A stretch of DNA of 60,457 nucleotides from Patescibacteria group bacterium (GTDB lineage Bacteria > Patescibacteriota > Microgenomatia > UBA10105), in contig DQGR01000086.1 of assembly GCA_003524845.1 (NCBI GenBank), positions 2,424 to 62,880 on the forward strand, written 5' to 3'. Positions 27,508 to 36,438 of the stretch are shown here, one piece after another. The position numbers and the translations under genes are program-made. Position 1 is the stretch's first letter. Each line of letters opens with the position of its first letter. The notes beneath the pieces were generated by a model. The model worked only from the letters and a program-made list of their open reading frames with translations. It was not told the origin of the DNA and did no database searches.

Positions 27508-27520
27508 TAGTGCACTAATA

Positions 27521-29089
27521 ATGCATGTAACAATTTCCAAAAAAATATTTAATTTATTAAGCAATACTGCGTTTGTTCTAATTATTATTACACTTCTTAA
27601 TCTTTTATTGCGAATTATTTTTATTAATTATGCATATATCTCAACAGACGAAGGCATCGCACTTTACAACACGCGCTTAGCCTATCAGGGCTTACGACCT
27701 TTTATTGATTACAACGGCTGGAATAGTTTAATAAACGACTACTTGTTTGGGTTATCTCGAATTTTTCTGTTCCCCACTATTATTACTCAACGCTATTTCG
27801 CACTTTTAATTTCATTGTTTTCTTTTGCTATAACTCTTAGGATTAGTTACTTACTTAGTGGAAAACGGTCACTAATCTGGACTGCATTATTTTTTTCCTT
27901 TGGTTCGTTTACTTATACCTATCTTTCAAATTTTCCCTATTCGACTGAGATGATGACTTTAGGAATATTGTTTACTCTGCTTGGATTTTTAATTACCGAA
28001 AAAACTACTACTCGCCATAAATTTTGGCTGGAGATTCCCACCTATATTGTGGCCAATATTACAGTACTTATTCGATCTCAAATGCTGCCGCTACCGGTAA
28101 TTATTTGGTTCATGTTTAGCCTGCGGAAAAAAACACTTAAAGAAAAATTCGACTTAACCATTCGAATGCTGGCCATTTCCTTGCTTATCTTTACACCCTT
28201 TTTAGTTACCAGCTGGAAACACACACTCTATGGATTATTTTGGCCTTTCTTTGCCGCATCGATTTTGGTGTACGTAGCTCACGTTTCTAAAAATGCTGCG
28301 GGGCAGCTGGCTGAATTTCTCCGCGTCAGCTCTCAACAATACGGCGTACTTATTTCACTTGTCTTAAGTAGTTTATTTATTCGCGATCTAAAAGGTGCTG
28401 CAAAAAATATTCCGCGCGGGCTATTTGTGATACTTATTTTATGCCTGCTTTTTCTGGCAACTGCGCTAATTCATCGTCCGGCTGATCCATATTATCTCTA
28501 CCCTTCGATTCCATTATTGGCAATCGCGGCTGCGTTTTTCTTGACTCGACTGCTCAATACCCCTCGACTCAATGGTCACGCAAAGTTCATCAAAACTTTA
28601 GTAATTTTGCTTCTCGGTCTACAGTTTCTACATTATCCACATTTCAAAGTCATGAAAACTCAACTCAGTGATCTACATACTCGACCCTATGATCTGTTAA
28701 TCGATATCAATAACTTTATTTTGGCAGCAACGCAAGTTAATGATGAAATACTAACTTTTTACTTACCCGCGGTTGCTAATATAAATCGTCAGGTTCCGCT
28801 AAATATGAATGAGGGTCAAGGCTCTCTCACAATTCGTGATGACTTATTTGCTGCCAAATTTCATTTAACCACCATTCCCCAGCTCCAAAAAATGATCTCT
28901 AAAAAACAAACGAAGCTCATTGTATTTACCGATACTTTTATATATTATTTCGGTCAGAACGAAAATGAGCGCCAGGAAACGCTGAAACTAATCAAAGAAA
29001 ATTACTCCTTGGTCAAAGAATTTCCGGAGTTTAAACTTGTAGATGGTTCAAATGCCCAATCACTTATGATTTACAAAGCCAACGAGTAA
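27521..29089 (+). CDS. GT-C-like membrane glycosyltransferase
   Basis: A 522-residue membrane protein. After the first helix comes YAYISTDEGIALYNTR with D43-E44 in the first outer loop and, 15 residues later, RPFIDYNGWNSLIN, as in other GT39-type enzymes. Around ten helices and a soluble tail of about 130 residues follow. It shares layout with the protein at 55112 (which has PDEFD and SHHNPG at the same places). It is the first gene of the long plus-strand run. Confidence 0.72.
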   Translation: MHVTISKKIFNLLSNTAFVLIIITLLNLLLRIIFINYAYISTDEGIALYNTRLAYQGLRPFIDYNGWNSLINDYLFGLSRIFLFPTIITQRYFALLISLFSFAITLRISYLLSGKRSLIWTALFFSFGSFTYTYLSNFPYSTEMMTLGILFTLLGFLITEKTTTRHKFWLEIPTYIVANITVLIRSQMLPLPVIIWFMFSLRKKTLKEKFDLTIRMLAISLLIFTPFLVTSWKHTLYGLFWPFFAASILVYVAHVSKNAAGQLAEFLRVSSQQYGVLISLVLSSLFIRDLKGAAKNIPRGLFVILILCLLFLATALIHRPADPYYLYPSIPLLAIAAAFFLTRLLNTPRLNGHAKFIKTLVILLLGLQFLHYPHFKVMKTQLSDLHTRPYDLLIDINNFILAATQVNDEILTFYLPAVANINRQVPLNMNEGQGSLTIRDDLFAAKFHLTTIPQLQKMISKKQTKLIVFTDTFIYYFGQNENERQETLKLIKENYSLVKEFPEFKLVDGSNAQSLMIYKANE

Positions 29090-29098
29090 CCATATAAT
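29070..29098 (+). promoter_or_regulatory. Near-consensus promoter for the 29106 gene, leaderless start
   Basis: TTTACA (29070-29075), a 17-base spacer and a perfect TATAAT (29093-29098). Only seven bases (TC then five T) separate the -10 from the ATG at 29106, so transcription should begin at or within one base of the start codon. This is the best promoter in the window. Confidence 0.6.
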
Positions 29099-29105
29099 TC
29101 TTTTT

Positions 29106-30341
29106 ATGATCAATAAACTAAAACAATGTCGAATTTGTGGGAACAGTAAGCTAACCCGTTTTCTTCCGCTCGGAAAAATTCCTTTGCCCAATGGATTTTT
29201 GAAATCTGCTGATTTAAAAAAAGATGAACCAAAGTACCCACTCAATGTCGGGATTTGTACCAGTTGCGGCCTGGTACAACTTATGGAAATCGTCAGTCCT
29301 GAAATTATGTTTCGTAACTACGTGTATATCCCCTCCACTTCTAAAACGCGGATGAACAATTTTGCACAAATTGCCAGTACTGTCCGAGAGCGCTTTTCAG
29401 TGGGGCCGGAATCACTGGTAATTGACATTGGAAGTAATGATGGCAGTTTACTTTCTTACTTTAAAGGCTACGGCATAAAGACTTTGGGAATTGACCCAGC
29501 TACAAATTTGGCTAAAATAGCTGAACTCAAGGGCATTGAAACTATAAATGATTTTGTTTCAGTTGAGCTTGCCAAAAAAATTCGCCGCAGTAAAGGACCG
29601 GCAAAGATAATTACTGCTACCAATGTCGTGGCACACATCAATGATTTACATCATTTATTTACTGCAGTTGAAATAATGCTGAAGGATGACGGCGTTTTTA
29701 TTTGTGAATTTCCTTATTTGCGCGATTTGATTGAAAACAATCAGTTTGACACGATCTACCACGAACATTTATCTTATTTTTCCATAAAACCCTTGCAGGT
29801 GCTTATAACACAAGAAGGTCTGGAATTTCTTGATGTCGAGCGAACCCCAATTGATGGAGGATCGCTACGAGTATATTTATGCAAAAAACAAAAATCGTCG
29901 AAAGCCTCCCCGAAAATAAATAATTTAATTAAAGAAGAGGAAGAAATCGGTCTTTACAGCACCCAAACGCTTCATTCATTTGCATCCCGTGTGAGAAATT
30001 TACGTACCAAACTGCGGGCTAAACTGAAAAGTCTTAAAAAGAAAAATCAAATCATCGCCGCTTATGGTGCAGCAGCCAAGGGCAATATTCTCCTTAACTA
30101 CTGCGAAATCGGCACCTCGCTCATTGACTTTGCCGTTGACTCAACTCCCTATAAACAGGGTCTCTTTATGCCAGGATCGCATATTCGCATTTACCCTGAA
30201 GCGGAGATTTTGAAGCGTATGCCTGATTACACTTTGATTCTTGCGTGGAATTTTGCGAAGGAAATTATGGATAAGGAAAAAAAGTACGCGGCTAAGGGTG
30301 GTAAGTTTATTATTCCTGTCCCCGAGGTTACAATTGTGTAA
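29106..30341 (+). CDS. Zinc-binding C-methyltransferase (NDP-sugar C-methyltransferase-like)
   Basis: A 411-residue protein with the three-part layout of TylCIII/NovU-type sugar methyltransferases: an N-terminal zinc site (CRICGN at residues 8-13, CTSCGLVQLM near 56-65), a SAM-binding core (VIDIGSNDGSLLSYF, then FICEFPYLRDLIENNQFDTIYHEHL broken here at 20: FICEFPYLRDLI and YHEHLSYFS), and a C-terminal Rossmann-like domain (IAAYGAAAKGNILLNY). The YHEHL motif includes the Tyr/His/Glu set of the active site. These enzymes add a methyl group to a carbon next to a keto group, giving branched sugars. It starts at a strong promoter and overlaps the next gene by one base. Confidence 0.87.
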   Translation: MINKLKQCRICGNSKLTRFLPLGKIPLPNGFLKSADLKKDEPKYPLNVGICTSCGLVQLMEIVSPEIMFRNYVYIPSTSKTRMNNFAQIASTVRERFSVGPESLVIDIGSNDGSLLSYFKGYGIKTLGIDPATNLAKIAELKGIETINDFVSVELAKKIRRSKGPAKIITATNVVAHINDLHHLFTAVEIMLKDDGVFICEFPYLRDLIENNQFDTIYHEHLSYFSIKPLQVLITQEGLEFLDVERTPIDGGSLRVYLCKKQKSSKASPKINNLIKEEEEIGLYSTQTLHSFASRVRNLRTKLRAKLKSLKKKNQIIAAYGAAAKGNILLNYCEIGTSLIDFAVDSTPYKQGLFMPGSHIRIYPEAEILKRMPDYTLILAWNFAKEIMDKEKKYAAKGGKFIIPVPEVTIV

Positions 30342-31954
30342 TGAAAAACCCCAAAGTTGTAGTGGTGATGCCGGCGCACAATGCGGCACAGACTCTTGCT
30401 TCTGCATATGAACGATTGCCACACCAATACATAGATGAAATAATACTCGTTGATGACTCATCAAGTGATGCTACAGTCCTCGTAGCTAAAAAGCTGGGTA
30501 TCCCTACCTACCAAAATTCCTTAAACTTAGGCTACGGTGGTAACCTCAAAGTCTGTCTGACCAAGGCTTTAGAACGCGGCGCAGATATCATTATCGAATA
30601 CCATCCTGATAACCAGTATGATCCTGTAAATTTACCGCTCTTTCTCAAAAAGGCACATGAAGGGTTTGATTTTGCGCTTGGTTCACGCTTTCTTCATCCC
30701 AAAGAAGCCTTACAAAGAAAAATGCCCCTGGTTAAATTTATTGCAAATCGCGGTTTAACCTATATTGACCAATTTATTTTGGGAATAGAACTTTCCGAAT
30801 TTCACTCCGGGTTTCGGATGTACAGTAAAAAACTGTTGCGATCGGTTCCTTTTTTACAAAATTCCGACGATTATTTATTCAGTTTTGAAATAATAGTTCA
30901 AGCGGTATATTTCCGGTTTAAAATTGCTGAGGTGCAAATTGCCTGTGATTATCACCCGCACATGCATACGGCTAATTTGTACCGCAGTACCATATATGCG
31001 ATTGGCACTTTCAAAACTTTGGTTCAGTACGTTCTTTCTAAATTCTTGGGTAAACCAACCGGCCCTTTTGCTCAAGTGCAAATTCATGCGTGCCCTCTTT
31101 GCAAACAACAGTTGACACGTCAGGAATACCAGGTTCAGGACGCAGTCAGTCGAAAAATATTTTTAGTTAACTTCTGTACCAGTTGCGCCGTGGGTTCAAC
31201 CTGGCCACAGCCGAAAAATATTGGACCTTTTTATCCCAAAACTTATTACAGCAAAATTAAATCTTTAATTTATCGTTTGCTTCAGTATCGACGGCCACGC
31301 CTGATTCGCAACCTCAAAAGCAACGGAAAACTTCTGGATATTGGCTGCGGTGATGGTAATTTAGCCTATCAGTTGGGTAACCGATTTGATTATGTAGGAA
31401 TTGAAACGGCGTTTGCAAAGTCAAGTAATCCACTTGTTAAAAATGTAGGACTTGAAGGTATGCGCGAGAAAAAAAATAGTTACGACCTGGTAACCTTTTG
31501 GGAAAGCTTTGAACATCTCGGTAATCCAATTCAGGCGTTAAAAAAAAGCGCGGCAGTGCTTAAAAAAGGCGGGTTTCTCATTATTGAATGTCCAAATTTC
31601 GCTTCATGGGAACGCTTACCATTCGGATCCCGTTGGTTCCATCTGGATCCGCCGCGGCACCTGTTCCATTACACCCCGGAGGGATTACGTAGCCTGGTTG
31701 ACCAGAATGGGTTTACCGTGATCCAACAACGTCAACTGTATGCACCTGAATATATTCCGGTGGGGCTTGCGCAAAGCTCACTCTATCGCATTTCACCACG
31801 GCTGAATGTTTTTGCACAAAATTACAATAAAAAGCGTTCATTTACTGTTCCAATACTGGTGTTCTGCTTCGCAGTAATTTTCTTTCCGATTTCATACCTT
31901 TTCTACATATTAAACGGGTCACCAATTCAATTAGTAGTTGCTCGCAAAAAATGA
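30341..31954 (+). CDS. Fusion: DPM1-like GT2 plus zinc-ribbon SAM methyltransferase
   Basis: A 537-residue two-part protein. Residues 1-235 are a GT2 domain (VVVMPAHNAAQTLASAY, LVDDSSSDAT, LNLGYGGNLK) whose metal motif reads HPDNQYDP at 88-95 in place of the common DADGQHDP. Residues 251-282 hold two Cys pairs (CPLC, CTSC), a likely zinc site, and 330-537 a class I methyltransferase (LLDIGCGDGNLA, FWESFEHLGNP, PNFASWERLPFG) ending in a hydrophobic segment near residue 515. The frame is continuous, with no stop or shift between the parts. The start is joined to the previous gene as TAATG. It may attach a sugar to a lipid carrier and methylate it. Confidence 0.85.
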   Translation: MKNPKVVVVMPAHNAAQTLASAYERLPHQYIDEIILVDDSSSDATVLVAKKLGIPTYQNSLNLGYGGNLKVCLTKALERGADIIIEYHPDNQYDPVNLPLFLKKAHEGFDFALGSRFLHPKEALQRKMPLVKFIANRGLTYIDQFILGIELSEFHSGFRMYSKKLLRSVPFLQNSDDYLFSFEIIVQAVYFRFKIAEVQIACDYHPHMHTANLYRSTIYAIGTFKTLVQYVLSKFLGKPTGPFAQVQIHACPLCKQQLTRQEYQVQDAVSRKIFLVNFCTSCAVGSTWPQPKNIGPFYPKTYYSKIKSLIYRLLQYRRPRLIRNLKSNGKLLDIGCGDGNLAYQLGNRFDYVGIETAFAKSSNPLVKNVGLEGMREKKNSYDLVTFWESFEHLGNPIQALKKSAAVLKKGGFLIIECPNFASWERLPFGSRWFHLDPPRHLFHYTPEGLRSLVDQNGFTVIQQRQLYAPEYIPVGLAQSSLYRISPRLNVFAQNYNKKRSFTVPILVFCFAVIFFPISYLFYILNGSPIQLVVARKK

Positions 31955-31955
31955 T

Positions 31956-32936
31956 ATGAAAATGCTTGTCATCGGCTGCGGCTCAATAGGTGAACGGCAT
32001 ATTAAGAACATTTATTCGTTTGGTAATCAGACAATAATTGCCTATGATCCAAACCGAACCAAATTAGAAAATCTAAAAAAAAGCTTTTCGAGCTTAATCA
32101 TCAGTTCTGAGTTAAAAAACATCTGGAAATTAAATCCGGAAATTGCGTTTATTTGCACACCTACTTCTCTCCACCTTCCCCAGGCACTTATTGCGGCAAA
32201 ACATAAATGTCATTTGTTTATTGAAAAACCACTTGCAGATTCCGAAAGAAATATTCGGAAACTTCACCAAATAGTAAGAATGAAAAAAATAATAACATTC
32301 GTAGCTTGTAACTGGCGATTTTACTGGGCAATTTCTGAAATTAGATCATTACTTCATAAAAAAGTCATTGGTCAAATTTTTAGCGCCCGAATCTCAGCCG
32401 GTTCATATTTGCCTCAGTGGCATCCAAATGAAGATTATCGTAAGTTATATGCGGCTCAAAAAAAATTCGGCGGCGGTGCGATTTTGGACTTTATCCATGA
32501 ACTTGATTATGCCTGTTGGTTGTTCGGTGAAATTGATAAGCTGACCGGAATGTACGGAAAACTCAGTAATTTACAAATTGATACCGAAGACTGTGCAGAA
32601 CTACTTATGACAATTAAAGGCGGTCCGCTTGTCTCTATTCATGTTGATTATTTACAACGGGTTTATGAGCGATCCTGTACAATTATTGGTTCACAGGGCA
32701 CAATAGTTTGGAATTTCTCTTCACATAAAATAAAAATCTATTCCTCAAAAACAAAAAACTGGACTGAATTATCTGAACCCAAGAATTATGATCTGAATCA
32801 GATGTATAAACATCAACTTGAATATTTTTTTGCATGTATCCGCAAAAACAAAAATACTGACAACGATGTCTTTCACGCTGCTAAAATTCTAAAATACGCA
32901 TTGATGTTTAAGCGGAAAGGAATTCATGTCTTATAA
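31956..32936 (+). CDS. Gfo/Idh/MocA-family oxidoreductase
   Basis: A 326-residue NAD(P)-dependent enzyme starting MKMLVIGCGSIGERHIKNI, with the Rossmann motif GCGSIGERH, FICTPTSLH, the catalytic-lysine motif FIEKPLADS and, in the second domain, GGGAILDFIHELDY with a conserved His. These enzymes oxidise or reduce a sugar hydroxyl, often before transamination. The ATG at 31956 is chosen over the upstream one because it starts right after the previous stop. The next gene begins 11 bases before its end. Confidence 0.87.
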   Translation: MKMLVIGCGSIGERHIKNIYSFGNQTIIAYDPNRTKLENLKKSFSSLIISSELKNIWKLNPEIAFICTPTSLHLPQALIAAKHKCHLFIEKPLADSERNIRKLHQIVRMKKIITFVACNWRFYWAISEIRSLLHKKVIGQIFSARISAGSYLPQWHPNEDYRKLYAAQKKFGGGAILDFIHELDYACWLFGEIDKLTGMYGKLSNLQIDTEDCAELLMTIKGGPLVSIHVDYLQRVYERSCTIIGSQGTIVWNFSSHKIKIYSSKTKNWTELSEPKNYDLNQMYKHQLEYFFACIRKNKNTDNDVFHAAKILKYALMFKRKGIHVL

Positions 32937-33684
32937 TTATGCCGCAGTTATTCAGGCTCGCACCGGTTCAACTAGATTACCAGGGAAAGTACTCCGAAAA
33001 ATATATGGCAAAACAATACTTGAACATGTAGTCAGGAGAGTTCAGGCTGCAAAAGAAATTGACACAATAATTATTGCCACCACGGTTGAAAAGCTAGATT
33101 TGCAGATTGTGAAATGGTGTGCCAGTAATCATATCAGCGTCTATTGTGGATCTATAAACGACGTGCTTGATCGCTATTATCAAACTGCCCGACTATTTAC
33201 TATTTCTAATGTAATTCGTATAACTTCTGATTGTCCGCTCATTGATTCGAAACTGATTGAGCAAATGATAGACTTTCACAAACAACGAAAAACTGATTAT
33301 GCAACAAATATTTTAGAGGAAACGTTTCCTGATGGCGAAGACGTTGAAATCTGTACTTTCGCAGCTTTAGAAAAAACCTGGCGTGAGGCAAAGCTTGTTT
33401 CTGAACGCGAACATGTAATGCCCTATCTTCGAAATCATCCTGAGCTGTTTACCCTAGCTAATCTTAAAAATTCAACTAATCTATCCCACTTGCGTTGGAC
33501 TCTTGATGTACCCCAGGATTTTACATTTATTAAAAAAGTCTATAAAAAATTGTATCCAAAAAATCCTCTGTTTGGCATGAATGCTATAATCAATTTATTG
33601 CAAAAAGAGCCGCGACTCTCAAAAATTAATAGTTCAATTACGCGTAACGCCGGATATATAAATTCACTGCATCATGACAAATAA
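32926..33684 (+). CDS. SpsF-like cytidylyltransferase (acylneuraminate/nonulosonate type)
   Basis: A 252-residue nucleotidyltransferase: AVIQARTGSTRLPGKVL at residues 7-23 binds the CTP phosphates, IIIATT, ITSDCPLIDSKLIEQM carries the metal-binding Asp, and LRWTLDVPQDF closes the domain. SpsF proteins belong to the CMP-sugar synthetase fold. With PseI and PseC nearby it is the best candidate for CMP activation of the nonulosonic acid (the PseF step), although its sequence is of the SpsF type. AAAGGA about seven bases before the ATG is a clear ribosome site. Confidence 0.83.
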   Translation: MSYNYAAVIQARTGSTRLPGKVLRKIYGKTILEHVVRRVQAAKEIDTIIIATTVEKLDLQIVKWCASNHISVYCGSINDVLDRYYQTARLFTISNVIRITSDCPLIDSKLIEQMIDFHKQRKTDYATNILEETFPDGEDVEICTFAALEKTWREAKLVSEREHVMPYLRNHPELFTLANLKNSTNLSHLRWTLDVPQDFTFIKKVYKKLYPKNPLFGMNAIINLLQKEPRLSKINSSITRNAGYINSLHHDK

Positions 33685-35002
33685 ACTTAAAATCGGTAAA
33701 TCACAAAAACTTTACCAAAAGGCCAAAACACTTATCCCTGGTGGGACGCAGCTACTTTCCAAACGGCCGGAAATGTTTTTACCTGAATTGTGGCCCGCTT
33801 ATTATGCAAAGGCAAACGGTTGTACGGTGTGGGATCTCGATGGGAAAAAATATTTTGATTTGTCCTACATGGGGCTCGGCGCTTGTGTTCTAGGATATCA
33901 GGACAGAGATGTTAACCGGGCAGTCATAAATGCAATTAAACTCGGAAATGAAACCACACTCAACGCTCCTGAAGAGGTGGAACTGGCAGAATTATTAATT
34001 AAGTTGCATCCTTGGGCGCAAATGGCCAGATACGCCCGCAGTGGTGGAGAGGCAATGGCAATTGCAGTACGCATTGCCCGCGCAGCAACTGAAAAAGATA
34101 TTATTCTTTTTTGCGGTTACCATGGCTGGCATGACTGGTATTTAGCAGCAAACCTGGCCGAGGATACAGCGCTCGATGGTCATTTATTACCAGGTTTAAA
34201 ACCGCGCGGTGTACCTCGAGGGTTACTCGGAACCGCGATTCCCTTTATCTATAACAACACTGAAGAATTTAAGCGGCTGTTTGCAAAATACCACAATAAA
34301 CTGGCTGCGGTAGTTATGGAACCAATTCGAAATCATTCCCCGAAACCAGAGTTTCTTGAAACTATTCGAGAACAAACGAATAAAATGAAAATTCCTTTGA
34401 TTTTTGATGAAATTACTTCTGGATTTCGCCTAGCGGTTGGCGGAGCACATCTGAAACTGGGAATTAATCCAGATATAGCGGTTTTTGCGAAAGGAATGAG
34501 TAATGGGTATCCAATGGCTGCCGTCATTGGAAAAAAACGGTTTATGGAATACGCGCAAGAATCATTTATTAGTAGCACTAATTGGACAGATCGGATTGGC
34601 CCCACGGCTGCGCTTGCCACGATAAGAAAATATAAAACTAAACAGGTACCGAAATATTTGGAAAAGATCGGGCAGACAGTGCAAGATGGATGGAAACAAT
34701 TACAACTAACCTATAAATTAAAACTGCAGATTTCCGGAATTTACCCTCTTGGTCACTTCTCTTTTGAATATGAAAACGCTCAGGCCGTAAAAACGTTGAT
34801 GATTCAAACTATGCTTGAAAAAGGATTTCTTACCTCTACGGCTTTTTATGCATCACTTGCACATACGGAAAAAATAATTGACAACTATTTAGCTGCGCTT
34901 GATGATACATTCGGAATACTCAAAAAAAACATTGAAGCAAATACCGTGGAAAAAAAATTACGTGGCCCGATTGCACAGAGCGGCTTCAGACGGCTTACCT
35001 AA
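33674..35002 (+). CDS. Class III aminotransferase (glutamate-1-semialdehyde aminomutase-like)
   Basis: A 442-residue PLP enzyme: SGGEAMAIAVRIAR near residues 123-136, FCGYHGWHDWY at 146-156, FDEITSGFR with D245, and the Schiff-base lysine K273 in AVFAKGMSNGYP. It resembles HemL-type proteins but is in a sugar cluster, between a cytidylyltransferase and the amidino-group genes, so it is probably a sugar aminotransferase working on the ketone made by the Gfo/Idh enzyme. It overlaps the preceding gene by 11 bases and is five bases from hisH. Confidence 0.85.
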   Translation: MTNKLKIGKSQKLYQKAKTLIPGGTQLLSKRPEMFLPELWPAYYAKANGCTVWDLDGKKYFDLSYMGLGACVLGYQDRDVNRAVINAIKLGNETTLNAPEEVELAELLIKLHPWAQMARYARSGGEAMAIAVRIARAATEKDIILFCGYHGWHDWYLAANLAEDTALDGHLLPGLKPRGVPRGLLGTAIPFIYNNTEEFKRLFAKYHNKLAAVVMEPIRNHSPKPEFLETIREQTNKMKIPLIFDEITSGFRLAVGGAHLKLGINPDIAVFAKGMSNGYPMAAVIGKKRFMEYAQESFISSTNWTDRIGPTAALATIRKYKTKQVPKYLEKIGQTVQDGWKQLQLTYKLKLQISGIYPLGHFSFEYENAQAVKTLMIQTMLEKGFLTSTAFYASLAHTEKIIDNYLAALDDTFGILKKNIEANTVEKKLRGPIAQSGFRRLT

Positions 35003-35007
35003 ATCCC

Positions 35008-35631
35008 ATGAATAAATCAGCAATCTGCATTCTCGATTACGGATCCGGTAACGTCCGTTCCGTTTACAATGTGATCAGTCAACTCACAAGTCAGGTACAC
35101 ATCTCAAACGAAAAAAAAGACATTATTGCTTCTTCTCACCTTATTTTACCCGGTGTTGGCGCATTTGGTGCGGCGATGGAAAAAATTCGTAAATTAATTC
35201 CTCTGTCTATTCTGGAAAACCAAATATTTGGTAAAAAAAAACCGTTTTTAGGTATTTGCGTAGGAATGCAGGTAATGGCCACGGTTGGGCGCGAGTTTGG
35301 CGAGCATAATGGGTTAAACTGGATTCCCGGCATCATCAATAAATTAGAAACGGACGAGCTTCCTCTTCCTCATGTTGGTTGGAACAATTGTATATTCAAA
35401 AAAGAGTCAGCGTTTACCCGCGGTTTTACCGGAGAACCGGACTTTTATTTTGTCCATAGTTTTGCATACGTTCTAGCTACTGTTAATAATAATTCGGTAA
35501 TAGCCACCACTAACTACGGTACTGATTTCTGTTCGATTATCCAGAAAGATAATATTTACGGTGTTCAGTTCCATCCGGAAAAAAGTCAGAAGGCGGGTAA
35601 ATTATTACTCACTAATTTTCTTTCAACATGA
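35008..35631 (+). CDS. hisH: HisH-like glutamine amidotransferase subunit of sugar amidination system
   Basis: A 207-residue class I glutaminase: CILDYGSGNVRSVYNVI, LILPGVGAFGAAM, the nucleophile C84 in LGICVGMQ, FVHSFAY at 148-154 and the H189/E191 pair in GVQFHPEKS. It releases ammonia from glutamine and passes it to the HisF-like partner encoded next (ATGA overlap). As no other histidine gene is present and a WbpG/PseA-like gene follows, it belongs to the acetamidino-sugar system, comparable to the P. aeruginosa O-antigen HisH2 set. Confidence 0.88.
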   Translation: MNKSAICILDYGSGNVRSVYNVISQLTSQVHISNEKKDIIASSHLILPGVGAFGAAMEKIRKLIPLSILENQIFGKKKPFLGICVGMQVMATVGREFGEHNGLNWIPGIINKLETDELPLPHVGWNNCIFKKESAFTRGFTGEPDFYFVHSFAYVLATVNNNSVIATTNYGTDFCSIIQKDNIYGVQFHPEKSQKAGKLLLTNFLST

Positions 35632-36434
35632 AAAAGAAACGAATTATTCCTATTTTACTTTTAAAAAATGGCTGGCTGGTGCAAAGCAAAGAGTTTTCCC
35701 GTTTTCAAAACTTAGGTAATCCGGTGACTTCGGTCAAGCGGATCAGCGAATGGGCAGCAGATGAACTTATCTATCTTGATATATCACGCGACAACTCGTA
35801 TGATCTACGCCGTGACGATCTGGGTCACCCAAACCGACACACTATTTTTGAAATTTTGGACGATGTTTCAAAAATGGCCAATATGCCAATTACGGTAGGC
35901 GGTGGGATTAAAACACTCAATGACATACAAAAACGATTGGCAAAAGGCGCAGACAAAGTTGCAATTAATACTGCCGCACTGGCAAACCTCAACTTCGTAA
36001 CGAATTCAGCAAAAGAATTCGGTTCGCAATGCATTGTGATTTCGATTGATGTTAAATTATTCGATAACGTGTATGCTGTAATGTCGCATTATGGACAAAA
36101 GCGTACACAGTATGATCCGGTAACCTGGGCAAAACTGGTAGAAAAATCCGGAGCCGGGGAACTATTATTAAATTCAATAGATCGTGATGGCATGAAAACC
36201 GGCTATGACATACAACTCTTAAATAGTGTGGTTTCTGCTGTTTCCATTCCGGTAATTGCATGCGGCGGAGTTGGAGAGTGGTCACATTTTGCCGAAGCCT
36301 TGGAAAAGACCAAAGTTGACGCCATAGCGGCGGCAAATATTTTTCAGTATTCAGACCAAAGTGTATACCTTGCAAAAAAGTACTTATACGAACATAGTTT
36401 TCCGGTACGGCCTCCGGATCTGATGTTAATCTGA
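35628..36434 (+). CDS. hisF: HisF-like cyclase-fold subunit of sugar amidination system, lacking Asp11
   Basis: A 268-residue TIM barrel of HisF type: RIIPILLLKNGWLVQSKEF at the start, TVGGGIKTLNDI (phosphate loop), GADKVAIN, ISIDVK with D141 at the position of the HisF Asp130, NSIDRDGMKTGYD and IACGGVGEW. The catalytic Asp11 of histidine-type HisF aligns without gaps with Leu11 here. It therefore should not close an imidazole ring and more likely acts as an ammonia channel and partner of the WbpG/PseA-like protein. Overlaps hisH by ATGA. Confidence 0.88.
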   Translation: MKKKRIIPILLLKNGWLVQSKEFSRFQNLGNPVTSVKRISEWAADELIYLDISRDNSYDLRRDDLGHPNRHTIFEILDDVSKMANMPITVGGGIKTLNDIQKRLAKGADKVAINTAALANLNFVTNSAKEFGSQCIVISIDVKLFDNVYAVMSHYGQKRTQYDPVTWAKLVEKSGAGELLLNSIDRDGMKTGYDIQLLNSVVSAVSIPVIACGGVGEWSHFAEALEKTKVDAIAAANIFQYSDQSVYLAKKYLYEHSFPVRPPDLMLI

Positions 36435-36438
36435 ATTT

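Noticed and set aside
33674..35002. Heme synthesis (HemL, glutamate-1-semialdehyde aminomutase)
   Set aside because: The fold is the same, but the gene overlaps a nonulosonate-type cytidylyltransferase gene and lies in a sugar cluster, with no heme genes.
35008..36434. Histidine biosynthesis genes (hisH, hisF)
   Set aside because: No other his gene is present, HisF lacks Asp11, and a WbpG/PseA-like gene follows; the sugar amidination system explains all three.
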